Part shown: piece after piece, positions 7,115 through 16,683 of the stretch
Numbering within the stretch: position 1 is the first letter of the stretch
How the letters are laid out: each line of letters opens with the position of its first letter
Assembly: GCF_004116265.1 (NCBI RefSeq)
Contig: NZ_QOUX01000032.1
Span: forward strand, 62,001-126,000
Origin: Anaerobacillus alkaliphilus
GTDB taxonomy: Bacteria; Bacillota; Bacilli; Bacillales; Anaerobacillaceae
DNA length: 64,000 bases
Reading direction: 5' to 3'
The notes under the pieces: model-generated
Seen by the model: the letters and a program-made list of their open reading frames with translations, nothing else
What the model was told of the DNA's origin: nothing
Database searches by the model: none
Made by a program: the position numbers and the translations under genes

Positions 7115-9178
7115 ATGATGAATCTAGGGGATATACGCAAAGGGTGCATACTATTATTCTGTCTTTTACTTCTTCCTTTTAACGTGCAAGTGTATACCTC
7201 AGTAGTTTTTGGAGAGGGGGAGGCTACCCAACAAAATAATGAAGATGATATAAAGGGAATAGACCAAAGTCTAGAAGTGAACTTATCTATTATTGAACCT
7301 TCTACTGGATCATCATTTAATGTAAGTGAAGTCCTACTTAGCATAGAAACGAGTGGCGAAGAAATTCAAGAAACTTCTATTGTTATTTTTCAAGGTGAAA
7401 ATGAAGTTGATAGAGTTGAAGCTGAAGTTGGAAATGTTGTAGTGTTGCCAATTTCTTCGTACGGTGAAGGAAATTATAAACTCCAAGCACTGCTGCTACA
7501 AACCAACGGGGAGAGCTACTATTCTAATATAATAGAATTTGAAATTGACCGAACAGCTCCAGAAATAGAAATACTTACACCAAATACTCAATTTGTTAAC
7601 AATGCTCTTGTAAATGGTAAGACTGAAGCTGAAATAGAAGTTTCGCTAGTCGTTGGAGATGATGTATTAACAACTATCTCTAACTTTGAAGGTGAATTTT
7701 CTTTTGATCTAAATGAATACGTTGAAGACGGTAATGGATATGGTGTAATGGTCGTTGCACATGATGTGGCAGGAAACAAAGCGGAGGCTGAAGTTACTTT
7801 TGTGATTGATAAGAAACGACCTTTTATTTCACCTCGAGTTTTTCCAAGGCCTAATATGACACAAGCTCCTGTTGGTACAGTGATAAGTGTCGAAATATTC
7901 GATAACAATCCGATTTTAGCAGAAAACATTCCTACGAATGCAATTGAAGTTTTTGAAGACGGTGCAACAGACCCTCTTAGGGGTTTCGTTACGTATAATG
8001 ATGAAGAAGGCCACATCTTGTTTACCCCTGAGGAAAACTTAAAGCCTAGTAAAAAGTATTTTGTGTTTGTAAATCATATGATTACTGATCAGGCAGGAAA
8101 CTTACTTCATGCTAGAAACTGGACATTTACAACTAAATCCAATGCACATTTTGAAAATCCTCATGGGAACTATCAGGCAAATACGAATACGTGTAAAACT
8201 TGTCACAATGTTCATGTGGCATCTGAGTCCAGCATGATTGAACCGAGTGATGAGCTTAAGGAAACATTAAATAAACTGACTGAGCCAGTAACGAGCTATT
8301 GCATGGCCTGCCACGATGGCACTGTTGCTAGTAAGATGCCAGAAATGAGTGGACATTCAAACCACAATAATAAAGAGCTGAAGCTCCCAGATGTCCAATT
8401 TCAATCCTGTGGTAGTTGTCACGATGTACACCTAGGCTGGCAGGAAAGTAACCCCAACTTAGTAAGAGATCATTTCGTCTTTGATCATAGTGAAGTGGAA
8501 GAAGCAAAAGATATAGGTATAATTGACAGTAGTAGTCAGTTGTGTGAGTCTTGTCATGAAAATGACTCGTTAGTGAGAAAGCTCGATGAACGAGTTGTTT
8601 ATCGTACATTTACCTATAGCAATTGGAACAATAATGAGGAAGATTTGCGAGAAGGTGAGATCAGTTTTGGGAAAGAAGAAGATTATACACTTTGCTTTAG
8701 CTGTCATAACAGTGAAGTACAAAGAACGAATCCGAAGGTAAGAGATGTAAAATCTTTATACGCAAACACGTATGAAAGTTCAGGGCATTTTATTCCAAAT
8801 GATCGGATTGAGGATGGTAGTTTGCTTGACGGACATATGCCTTGTGCAGATTGTCATGAAACACATGGAGCTAGTAATATCAAACTGTTAAAAGAGACTT
8901 TTGGACATAACCCGAAGAACATAGAAACTAAGTTTATACAGCAGATACCTTGGACCACAACTAGCCAGAGAATTGACTATGAAAGACGAGTTTGTCTGAG
9001 TTGTCATAACAATTCAACTGAAATGTACGGAATAAAGGTGGCGTATCCGGCTACAAATGTTGAGGGTGAAGTAATTGAGGGGCATACGTTAAGAGCCACC
9101 TCTTGCGTTACTTGTCATAGAGGAGCAACAAATTCATTTTTCTCTACAGTGCATGCGCCATTTAGGCAAGGGAAATAA
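7115..9178 (+). CDS. Secreted octaheme cytochrome with N-terminal Ig-like domains
   Basis: 687 residues with a signal peptide (hydrophobic core about residues 10-28). Residues about 50-235 look like two Ig-like beta domains (ends DRTAPEIEI and DKKRPFI), and 240-345 resemble the SbsA-type Ig-like domain Big_5 (FTPEENLKPSKKY ... TWTFTT-like ending). From residue 360 on there are eight CXXCH motifs: CKTCH, CMACH, CGSCH, CESCH, CFSCH, CADCH, CLSCH and CVTCH. Doubled-CXXCH spacing (CHNVH ... CHDGT) is visible. SD AAAGGGTGA precedes the start. It is probably the outermost cytochrome of the cluster, with the Ig domains as spacer or surface contact. No SLH, LPXTG or SH3 anchor is seen. Confidence 0.85.
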   Translation: MMNLGDIRKGCILLFCLLLLPFNVQVYTSVVFGEGEATQQNNEDDIKGIDQSLEVNLSIIEPSTGSSFNVSEVLLSIETSGEEIQETSIVIFQGENEVDRVEAEVGNVVVLPISSYGEGNYKLQALLLQTNGESYYSNIIEFEIDRTAPEIEILTPNTQFVNNALVNGKTEAEIEVSLVVGDDVLTTISNFEGEFSFDLNEYVEDGNGYGVMVVAHDVAGNKAEAEVTFVIDKKRPFISPRVFPRPNMTQAPVGTVISVEIFDNNPILAENIPTNAIEVFEDGATDPLRGFVTYNDEEGHILFTPEENLKPSKKYFVFVNHMITDQAGNLLHARNWTFTTKSNAHFENPHGNYQANTNTCKTCHNVHVASESSMIEPSDELKETLNKLTEPVTSYCMACHDGTVASKMPEMSGHSNHNNKELKLPDVQFQSCGSCHDVHLGWQESNPNLVRDHFVFDHSEVEEAKDIGIIDSSSQLCESCHENDSLVRKLDERVVYRTFTYSNWNNNEEDLREGEISFGKEEDYTLCFSCHNSEVQRTNPKVRDVKSLYANTYESSGHFIPNDRIEDGSLLDGHMPCADCHETHGASNIKLLKETFGHNPKNIETKFIQQIPWTTTSQRIDYERRVCLSCHNNSTEMYGIKVAYPATNVEGEVIEGHTLRATSCVTCHRGATNSFFSTVHAPFRQGK

Positions 9179-9193
9179 ATTGATTTAATGAGG

Positions 9194-9239
9194 GAGAGCG
9201 CGTTAAAAAGGAAACTTTTTGAACGCGCTCTTACTTTTT
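9194..9239 (+). terminator. Terminator closing the cytochrome cluster
   Basis: GAGAGCGCGTTAAAAAG (9194-9210) pairs with CTTTTTGAACGCGCTCTT (9215-9232) around a 4-nt loop, followed by a T-rich tract to 9239. Confidence 0.85.
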
Positions 9240-9318
9240 GTAATATTATAAACATAGGTTTGAAGTAGGGCTAGTGGGAAATTAATCTAAATCTGAAGAA
9301 AAGAAGGTGTTAGTAAAA

Positions 9319-9705
9319 ATGACAGGTTACCCTGAATTTGAAATTCTCTCTATGACAGAAGTACAGCAACATTACGACGTTTATCGATATAACAAGTCAA
9401 TCATCAACCATGATATTCGAGATTGGAGGATTTTTGAAACCGATGGCTATGAGATCATCGTCATTTCAAGTGGCCTGAAAAATACAGGTGGTCACTGGAT
9501 TGAAGTTGTTCAAGTTTCAAATGAAGGTAGCAAGACCGTCATAAGAATAAGAGAGCACCAGCCACCACCAGATGCTTTGGTAACGATGGCGTTTATAAAT
9601 CCTACGGTCATAATAAAAATGAAAAAAGCTGATACATTTTCTGACAAAGAAGTTTTGACATGGGATGGAAAGCTATTTTTAAAAAATAATGGATTTGCAT
9701 ATTAG
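9319..9705 (+). CDS. PrcB-domain protein
   Basis: 128 residues from the ATG at 9319 (an in-frame GTG at 9307 is possible, but the SD-like AAGAAGGTG overlaps it). The second half carries the PrcB C-terminal signature: IIVISSGLKNTGGHWIEV and REHQPPPDALVTMAF. PrcB was named as a subunit that stabilises the dentilisin protease complex of Treponema. The next gene encodes a subtilisin-like protease, so a chaperone or stability role is attractive. No signal peptide is visible, however, so export would need another route or the protein acts inside the cell. It has its own terminator. Confidence 0.7.
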   Translation: MTGYPEFEILSMTEVQQHYDVYRYNKSIINHDIRDWRIFETDGYEIIVISSGLKNTGGHWIEVVQVSNEGSKTVIRIREHQPPPDALVTMAFINPTVIIKMKKADTFSDKEVLTWDGKLFLKNNGFAY

Positions 9706-9726
9706 CATATTTCTTATAGTACCTAG

Positions 9727-9762
9727 GGCATATGGAACGTAGTGTTTCTATGTCTTTTTTTT
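9727..9762 (+). terminator. Terminator after PrcB-domain gene
   Basis: GGCATATGGAAC and GTTTCTATGTC form an imperfect stem with one bulge, followed by eight T. Confidence 0.7.
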
Positions 9763-9837
9763 GTTGAAGTGAGTTTTCTGTTATTAATAAAATATTCTTT
9801 TAAAATGAATTATCAAAATATTTTTATAGCAAAACAA

Positions 9838-9866
9838 TTGACTAAATTTAGAATTGTTCGTAAAAT
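9838..9866 (+). promoter_or_regulatory. Sigma-A promoter of the first subtilase gene
   Basis: TTGACT (9838-9843), a 17-nt spacer and TAAAAT (9861-9866) lie about 100 nt before the subtilase start. Confidence 0.65.
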
Positions 9867-9963
9867 TAACATTGCAAGTCGAATTTTACATAAACTTGGG
9901 AGGGATGGTAGAAATACGCAACACCGGCAATTATTATCCACTATTACCTAGGAGGGAAATCTA

Positions 9964-12900
9964 TTGAGCAAATTTCGTAAACATTTTGCGAGTTTATTAG
10001 TATTTTTACTAGTTTTCTCAAACTTTCACTTTGTTGCAGCTGCACAAGGGAATACAAACTTAGAAACAGTTAGAAGCCTACTACAAGAGGGTGTAGACGC
10101 AGTTTCTCTAAATGAGGGAGAGGCACCATTTGCTGCAACTGACAGCGTGCGTGTTATTGTCGAATTAGCAGGTGAAACACCAGTTGAATTCGCAACAAAG
10201 CAAGATGTACTATACAAAGAATTATCTGAGACAGTAAAGGAATCTTTAGAAGCTCAAGTAATTGCTGAGCAAGACACTGTGAAAAATGCAATTGCATCAC
10301 AGGGTGTTGACTTTGATTACAAATACAACTTCACAACAAGTTTCAATGGTTTTAGTGGTGACGTTCTATTTGGCGACATCGGAAAAATCGAAAACTTGGC
10401 TGGTGTTGAAAGAGTTTACTTAGCGAATGTATACAATCGTCCAGAAGTAGAGCCGAACATGGACACCAGTCATCAGTTCATTCAATCAATCCAAACTTGG
10501 GGTGATGCTAACTTCAAAGGTGAAGGAATGGTTGTAGCAGTTCTTGATACTGGAGTAGATCCAGATCATCAAGACTTTAACATTTCTGAGGGTGTTGAAG
10601 TTGCTTTAACTGAAGAAGAGGTAAGTGCAATTCTTTCTGATAACAATATTAAAGGGAAGTATTTTAACGAAAAAGTACCTTTTGGTTATAACTACTTTGA
10701 CCTTAATAACGAAATCTTAGATTTAGGGCCACATGCTTCTCATCACGGAATGCACGTTGCTGGTACAGTAGTTGCAAATGGACAAATTATGGGTGTAGCT
10801 CCTGAAGCTCAGGTATTAGGGATGAAAGTATTCTCTAATGACCCTGAATATCCATCTACAACGTCAGACGTTTACTTAATTGCCATTGATGATTCAATTA
10901 AGTTAGGTGCAGACGTTCTAAATATGAGCTTAGGATCTACAGCTTCTTTCTATGATCCTCTAAGTGCAGAAGATGTAGCAATTTCGAGAGCTGTAGATAA
11001 TGGCGTAGTAGTAGCTGTTTCTGCTGGTAACTCTGGTCATATTGGTCGTAGCTATGCAAATCCTCTATTCAAAAACCCTGACATTGGGGTGGTTGGAGCT
11101 CCAGGATTAAACTACGATACAATTCAAGTAGCTGCAAGTGGTAATGTAGCTTACCAATACCAAAATGAAATAACGGTAGCTGGAAACGCAGATTTTTCAG
11201 CGGTAGGTTATGGTATGGATAGCTGGACTAAATTAGATGGTTTAGAGCTAGTTGATCTTGGTGAGAAGCTTGGTGGAAGCCTTGCTGATTACGCAGGACT
11301 TGATGTTGCGGGTAAAATTGTTGTAGTTCCTCGTGGAGGTTTTCCTTTTATCGAGAAAAACCAAGTTGCTATGGCAGCAGGGGCAGCTGGAATAATTGTT
11401 CGTAACCATGATCCGGCGGCGTTTTTCTTTGACAACCAAGGTGGTTGGAGATTAGTTCCTTTTATGAAAGTTCAGTTTGCTGAAGGTAAAGCACTACAAA
11501 AAGCAATTGCTGATGCGATTGCTGCTGGTGAAACACCTACGCTAAATGTAAATGAATTATTAGCAGCAGAAGGTCCTGAAATGGGACGTATGACTGAATT
11601 CACATCTTGGGGTTCAACTCCGAGCTTAGAGCTTAAGCCTGAAATTACAGCTCCTGGTGGTGGAATTTACTCTACAGAGCAATGGAATACTTATGGTGTG
11701 AAAAGTGGAACATCAATGGCTGCTCCTCACGTTGCGGGTGGTGCTGCACTTGTACAACAATATTTAAAGACAGATGAGAGATACGCAGACCTTACTGCTT
11801 CTGAACGTACTCGTCTAGCAAAAGTGTTATTAATGAATACTGCTTATGTAATTGATGACTTAAATGGTCAACCGTTCTCTCCACGTCACCAAGGTGCGGG
11901 TATGATGTCATTATACGATGCTGTAACTACACCAGTTGTTGTGACTAGCAAAGCTACAGGAGAAGCGAAAGTTGAATTATATGACTTCACATCGAAAACA
12001 ATTAGCTTTACGTTAGTTGCTCAAAGTTTAGTAGATAAGTCAGTTACGTATGTGGTTGATACTTCTGTATTAACAGACACATTTAGAGAGGTTGCTAATG
12101 CTCCTAAACGTAATGCTTTAATCGCTGGTGATTTGATTGGTGCTAAAGTTACTGCACCACCAACAATCACTGTTCCTGCTGGTAAGTCAGTTGAATTCTC
12201 TATTGAGATTGATATTTCAAATGCTAAAATTCCTGGTTTAACAGCCAACGGACAAAAAACATCAATGAACCTAATTGAAGATATTTTTGTAGAAGGATTC
12301 GTATCATTATTAAGTGCATCTAATCCTGACATAACTGTACCATTCTTAGGTTTCTATGGTAAATGGGATCGTCCTTCATTCTTAGATGGTCTATCAATCT
12401 TTGGTCAAGATCGTTACTACTTTGCACACCGTGCTTCTATATCAGGTGTAGTTCAGGAGCGCGATGTTGTTAATGAAAGAGGTCAATTCTTACCACCTGC
12501 ATTTACAGGTGCTGATGGGAAGAAATTCTATGGAATTAATCCAAAAGATACTTTATTAACAGGTGTTAACCCAATTCCTGCATTCTTACGTAATACACGT
12601 GAGGTTCACTATAATGTGTTAGATGAGAATGGCAAATTGTTAAGTCGTATTTTAACGCAAGCAAACGTACGTAAAAACTTTGGAGCAAACCAATTTAGTT
12701 TTATTGGTGCTAGAAGTTGGACTGGAACAGTAAATGGTAAGTTAGTTCCAGACGGTAAGTATTTCTATGAGATCAAAGGTAAAGTTGATGCTCCAGGAGC
12801 TGCTTTCCAATCAATTAAGGTACCTGTAGTCGTTGACACAACTGCTCCAGTGGTAGAGATTGAATCTTACAACAAGGAAACTAAAACAGTAACATTCTCT

Positions 12901-14316
12901 GCTACAGATACAGGTGTAGGGGTTAAGCAAATTTACGTATTTGTAGGACAAGGTACAACTCCAGTTGCAACACTTCCAGCTACTGCTACAAGTTATACGT
13001 TTGCAAACTCAGTTGGCGCAACTGATATTGAAGTTCTTGCTGCTGATCAATTAAACAACGTAGGTTCTTCTGCAGTTGTTGTTGGTGATACTGTTGAGCC
13101 ATTAATTTTCTTAAGCAATCCTACTGCATTCGGGGCTTATAATACTCATAATGTACCAGTAGCAGGTTATATCACTGATAACCACCGTGTTGAAAAGGCA
13201 TTTGTTAACGGTAAAGAAGTTGCATTAACTTATAATTCTGAAAATAAACGTTACAACTTTAGTACAGTGTTAACATTTGCACAAGATGGAATCGAAGAAA
13301 TTACAATTTCTGCATTTGATGCATCTGGTAATGAATTCTCAATTGCAAGAAGAGTATATCTTGATACACAAGCTCCAACAATCTCTGTTGATCTACCGAA
13401 AATTGTAGATAATGAAGTAGAAGAGGTACCAGCTTCTTTCCTATTAGAAGACAACTTCCACTACTTATCATTCTTTATTAATGGTAGTCACGAGTTCTTA
13501 TTACCTTCTACTAACGTGGCTGGAGGACTTTTAAATGGTGCATCTGCAACGTTTGATACAACTCTTGCTCTTAAAGAAGGTCATAACACATTTGAATTAC
13601 GTCTATTAGACTATGCTAATAACGTAACAACAAAAGTAGTGAATATCTACAAATTAGCTGAAGGTGAAGAAATTGCTGCGGCTAAGATTGAGGAAGTTAC
13701 AGTTACTCCTCAAGATATCGTTAGTAGCAAACGCCCAGCTGTAATTCATGCAACAAGCAATGAAGAAATCACTTGGTCTGCAAAAGTAGTTTCTCCATCA
13801 GAAGATGAGTTTACACTAGACTCTTCAACTGGAACTGAATACCAAGCAGCATGGACTCCTGGTCAGTATGCTGAAAATGGTGAGTACACATTAGTAGTAA
13901 CTGGGGTAGACGCTCAAGGTAAGGAAGTTGCTCCTTATGAAACTACTTTCACAGTTTACAATTATGATGCTGTAATCAGTGGAGTAAGTGTACTTGATGT
14001 AAATGGTGAAGCAAATTCTACATTTACACAAACAGGCTTTGCTTATGTAGCGGCTGATATTACAAATCTTGGTCCAACAGCATTACAAAGACCTATGCTG
14101 ATCATTCAAGTTCTTGATAGCAGTAACCGTGTTGTCGAGAGATCATTCATGACAGTTAATACACTAGAAAATGGTGCTACAAACGGTTTAGGAATGCAAT
14201 TATCATTAAACCGCTTTGAGAAAGGTACTTACCATGTAGAAGTATTTGCTTGGAATGGTTGGGAAATGAAAGCATTAGCGGAAGCAAATAAAGGTGTTAC
14301 ATTTATCGTTGAATAA
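9964..14316 (+). CDS. Secreted subtilisin-family serine protease (Vpr/C5a-peptidase-like)
   Basis: 1450 residues from a TTG start with SD AGGAGGG. A signal peptide (about residues 1-26) precedes an I9-type propeptide (about 45-165). The peptidase S8 domain has the triad Asp195 (AVLDTGVDP), His261 (HGMHVAG) and Ser584 (GTSMAAP). A PA (protease-associated) domain is inserted around residues 400-510, as in B. subtilis Vpr. Residues beyond 660 form Fn3-like and several Ig-like beta domains. It is acidic, and unlike its paralogue at 16.7 kb it has no SLH repeats, so it is probably shed or held indirectly. Likely role: extracellular protein degradation or maturation of surface proteins. Confidence 0.92.
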   Translation: MSKFRKHFASLLVFLLVFSNFHFVAAAQGNTNLETVRSLLQEGVDAVSLNEGEAPFAATDSVRVIVELAGETPVEFATKQDVLYKELSETVKESLEAQVIAEQDTVKNAIASQGVDFDYKYNFTTSFNGFSGDVLFGDIGKIENLAGVERVYLANVYNRPEVEPNMDTSHQFIQSIQTWGDANFKGEGMVVAVLDTGVDPDHQDFNISEGVEVALTEEEVSAILSDNNIKGKYFNEKVPFGYNYFDLNNEILDLGPHASHHGMHVAGTVVANGQIMGVAPEAQVLGMKVFSNDPEYPSTTSDVYLIAIDDSIKLGADVLNMSLGSTASFYDPLSAEDVAISRAVDNGVVVAVSAGNSGHIGRSYANPLFKNPDIGVVGAPGLNYDTIQVAASGNVAYQYQNEITVAGNADFSAVGYGMDSWTKLDGLELVDLGEKLGGSLADYAGLDVAGKIVVVPRGGFPFIEKNQVAMAAGAAGIIVRNHDPAAFFFDNQGGWRLVPFMKVQFAEGKALQKAIADAIAAGETPTLNVNELLAAEGPEMGRMTEFTSWGSTPSLELKPEITAPGGGIYSTEQWNTYGVKSGTSMAAPHVAGGAALVQQYLKTDERYADLTASERTRLAKVLLMNTAYVIDDLNGQPFSPRHQGAGMMSLYDAVTTPVVVTSKATGEAKVELYDFTSKTISFTLVAQSLVDKSVTYVVDTSVLTDTFREVANAPKRNALIAGDLIGAKVTAPPTITVPAGKSVEFSIEIDISNAKIPGLTANGQKTSMNLIEDIFVEGFVSLLSASNPDITVPFLGFYGKWDRPSFLDGLSIFGQDRYYFAHRASISGVVQERDVVNERGQFLPPAFTGADGKKFYGINPKDTLLTGVNPIPAFLRNTREVHYNVLDENGKLLSRILTQANVRKNFGANQFSFIGARSWTGTVNGKLVPDGKYFYEIKGKVDAPGAAFQSIKVPVVVDTTAPVVEIESYNKETKTVTFSATDTGVGVKQIYVFVGQGTTPVATLPATATSYTFANSVGATDIEVLAADQLNNVGSSAVVVGDTVEPLIFLSNPTAFGAYNTHNVPVAGYITDNHRVEKAFVNGKEVALTYNSENKRYNFSTVLTFAQDGIEEITISAFDASGNEFSIARRVYLDTQAPTISVDLPKIVDNEVEEVPASFLLEDNFHYLSFFINGSHEFLLPSTNVAGGLLNGASATFDTTLALKEGHNTFELRLLDYANNVTTKVVNIYKLAEGEEIAAAKIEEVTVTPQDIVSSKRPAVIHATSNEEITWSAKVVSPSEDEFTLDSSTGTEYQAAWTPGQYAENGEYTLVVTGVDAQGKEVAPYETTFTVYNYDAVISGVSVLDVNGEANSTFTQTGFAYVAADITNLGPTALQRPMLIIQVLDSSNRVVERSFMTVNTLENGATNGLGMQLSLNRFEKGTYHVEVFAWNGWEMKALAEANKGVTFIVE

Positions 14317-14331
14317 TTAAGGTTTAGGGAC

Positions 14332-14353
14332 GAGGGAAGTTACTGCTTCCCTC
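14332..14353 (+). terminator. Hairpin between subtilase and SLH-protein genes
   Basis: GAGGGAAG and CTTCCCTC form an 8-bp stem with a 6-nt loop. The T-run comes only about 10 nt later, so termination may be partial and allow readthrough into the next gene. Confidence 0.5.
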
Positions 14354-14393
14354 CTTCATCAATTTTTACAATTTAAAGAAAGGTGGAAGGACA

Positions 14394-16277
14394 ATGAAAA
14401 AAAGACTTACATTTATCTTCTTAGCGTTTTGCGTATTCTTTGTCCAAGTCCCGTTTGCTTTTGCAGCAGATATTAGCTTAACTGTTAATGTTGATAAAGC
14501 AGAGTATTTACCGGGTAGCACGGTACAGATTAGTGGTTTGGTTTTAAAAGATGGTAAGGCTGGTAAAGGTACTAGACCTGCTGTTACTGTATGGGATGAA
14601 AAGGGAAATCTTGTAGATAGCTATCAATGGAATGATAATGATATTTCATCAAGTGGAGCAATTGCTAGGAATTTCACATTAGCTGCTAATGCTTCTGCTG
14701 GAAAATATACAGTAAGAGCTATTGCAGGTGAAGTTACTGCAACAACAACATTTGACGTTGTTGGTTCACTCGATAAAAAGTCAGTGACTGTTTCTGCAGA
14801 TAAGTCTACATACAATAAAGGTCAAACAGTAGTTATTACTGGTGAAGTAAAATTAAACGGACAAGCTGTAAGATCTACAGATGTAACAATTCATGTAGCC
14901 TTTGAAGGCAATAGTGAAAGAGTAGGACAAGTAAAAACAAATAGCAATGGACAATATTCGTTTAACTATGTGGTTAAAAGTGATGCGAAAATTGGTCAAT
15001 ACACTGTTGAGGTAAGAGGTATTGACACTTTTGCTACAACAACATTCGAAGTGGTTCAATCTGGTAGTGGAACACCACCGGTAACACCACCGGTAACACC
15101 ACCGGTAACACCGCCGGTAACGCCACCAGTAACACCACCGGTGACACCGCCAGTAGTTCCGGTAACACCGCCAGTTGTGGTTCCTGTTAAACCAGAGGAT
15201 GTTGCTCAGCAAATTCAAAACCCTAGTCAAAAAGAAGTTGTTATAAATGTGGGATTAAATGCAGATGGCAATAGTAATGTAAGCGCTGAGGTTTCGCCTG
15301 AACTATTAAAACAAGTTGCTGAGAGTAACAAAGCACTTGTTATTAAAGGTGAGAAATCTTCTCTAGCTATTCCTTCAAAAACACTAAAAGGGATTGCTGA
15401 TGCAGCAAAAGGGAATAAAGTTTCTATTACAACACTAGAGTTAACTGATAAAAATATCACTGTACCAGTAGCGATGTCAGGTCAAAAGTTATTATCGCCT
15501 ATTTTTGACTTTACTATCTCAATGGAAAAATTAGATGGAACTGTAGAGAAAATTTCTAAATTTGCAGAACCGATAACTGTAAGTGTAGCAGTTGATAAAA
15601 CGAAATTTACAGATACTCGTAAAGCTTCGGCTTTCTATTTAAATGATACTACCTGGGATTATGTAGGCGGTAAATTAGTAGATGAAACATTTGTATTTAA
15701 TACAAGACATTTCTCTAAATTTGCCGTACTAGAATTTAACAAAACGTTTACAGATATTACAAAGCATTGGGCAAAAGATGGGATTGAAATCATGGCTTCT
15801 CGTACAATCATAAAAGGGGTATCGGACGACCAATTCTCACCTAATACTGATATTACAAGAGCTCAATTTGCAGCTTTAATTACTAGAACATTAGGTTTAG
15901 AGAAATCAACGTTTAGTGGTAATTTCTCAGATGTTCCAAGGAATGCTTGGTTTACACTTGAAGTAGAAGCTGCTCAAAGAGCGGGTATTGTTCAGGGGAA
16001 TGCAGGTAAGTTCAATCCAAATAGTAAGATTACACGTGAAGAGATGGCTGTTATGATCGTAAGAGCATATGAGTACCAATTAGGGAAAGCGCAAGTAAGT
16101 GGTACTTTACAATTTACTGATAAACAAGCAATTTCTGGTTGGGCGCAGAGTGCTGTCCAAACTGCTAATGCCTTAGGTCTTGTAACTGGAAAAACGGCAA
16201 CAACGTTTGTTCCAAAAGACCACGCAACAAGAGCTGAAGCTGCGGTAATGTTATACCGTTTAATTAATAAGTTTTAA
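14394..16277 (+). CDS. S-layer homology (SLH) domain surface protein with two Ig-like domains
   Basis: 627 residues. A signal peptide (about 1-24) precedes two similar beta-sandwich domains (about 26-125 and 127-222), each opening with a KAEYLPG- or KSTYNKG-type strand as in macroglobulin/Ig-like repeats. A Pro/Thr/Val linker of repeating PVTP units (about 225-265) follows. Next comes a module of about 190 residues shared with other SLH proteins here, and then three SLH repeats (about 455-627; FTDITKHWAKDGIE, FSDVPRNAW, FTDKQAISGW). The SLH repeats bind pyruvylated secondary wall polymer in related bacteria. No catalytic motif is visible, so a structural or adhesive role is inferred. Only 77 nt separate it from the protease gene. 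Confidence 0.88.
   Translation: MKKRLTFIFLAFCVFFVQVPFAFAADISLTVNVDKAEYLPGSTVQISGLVLKDGKAGKGTRPAVTVWDEKGNLVDSYQWNDNDISSSGAIARNFTLAANASAGKYTVRAIAGEVTATTTFDVVGSLDKKSVTVSADKSTYNKGQTVVITGEVKLNGQAVRSTDVTIHVAFEGNSERVGQVKTNSNGQYSFNYVVKSDAKIGQYTVEVRGIDTFATTTFEVVQSGSGTPPVTPPVTPPVTPPVTPPVTPPVTPPVVPVTPPVVVPVKPEDVAQQIQNPSQKEVVINVGLNADGNSNVSAEVSPELLKQVAESNKALVIKGEKSSLAIPSKTLKGIADAAKGNKVSITTLELTDKNITVPVAMSGQKLLSPIFDFTISMEKLDGTVEKISKFAEPITVSVAVDKTKFTDTRKASAFYLNDTTWDYVGGKLVDETFVFNTRHFSKFAVLEFNKTFTDITKHWAKDGIEIMASRTIIKGVSDDQFSPNTDITRAQFAALITRTLGLEKSTFSGNFSDVPRNAWFTLEVEAAQRAGIVQGNAGKFNPNSKITREEMAVMIVRAYEYQLGKAQVSGTLQFTDKQAISGWAQSAVQTANALGLVTGKTATTFVPKDHATRAEAAVMLYRLINKF
15072..15175 (+). repeat. In-frame 12-nt tandem repeat coding for a PVTP linker
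   Basis: About eight copies of a unit like CCACCGGTAACA are present, two of them shifted by an inserted Val-Pro step. The unit keeps the reading frame and codes for the proline-rich hinge of the SLH protein. Copy number in such repeats tends to vary between strains. Confidence 0.85.
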
Positions 16278-16282
16278 TTGGG

Positions 16283-16315
16283 AAGAGGGTGGTCTTAGTG
16301 GCCACTCTCTTTTTT
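16283..16315 (+). terminator. Terminator after SLH-protein gene
   Basis: AGAGGGTGG and CCACTCTCT form a 9-bp stem with one G:U pair, followed by TTTTTT. Confidence 0.8.
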
Positions 16316-16683
16316 GTTCTGTTCTTCATTGTAACTTGTTTTGCCTAATGGTTTTATATTGATATAATAATATTTTTTAAGTGTTAAAGATAGTTTAATA
16401 CCACAAAGTGATGAAGAGTTCTACAAAAAAGAGCAATATCAATCATTCTTCAGGCTAAATCGTCTTTTGTCGACATAGAAAGCTACTTATTTTGTCAAAC
16501 GTTTCACCTTTAATAATTATTCTAAAATATTGACATTTAAATGAGATAAGCTAATAATGTTTATATAGGCAGAAAATACTAATTATTCCGAATAGAGTTG
16601 GTAATGGTAGAATTCTGTCAAATAGAATGAGGGGAGGAGAATTTTTAGCTTTATCTATAATTACAATTTAAGGGGGAAGAAGT
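16316..16683 (+). other. Intergenic region upstream of the second subtilase
   Basis: AT-rich spacer with no open frame of note. It holds a sigma-A promoter candidate, TTGACA at 16530-16535 with AATAAT at 16553-16558 (17-nt spacer), leaving a leader of about 120 nt. The SD AAGGGGGAAG is at its right end. Nothing else was recognised. Confidence 0.6.
16530..16558 (+). promoter_or_regulatory. Sigma-A promoter of the SLH subtilase gene
   Basis: Perfect -35 TTGACA, 17-nt spacer and AATAAT (or TAATAA with 16 nt) as -10. Confidence 0.6.

Noticed and set aside
7588-8016. Minus-strand open frame of 142 codons inside the octaheme gene
   Set aside because: Low-complexity Ser/Thr frame opposite the Ig-like domains; no supporting signal.
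15072-15175. Possible regulatory or CRISPR-like repeat
   Set aside because: In-frame 12-nt coding repeat for a Pro-rich hinge.
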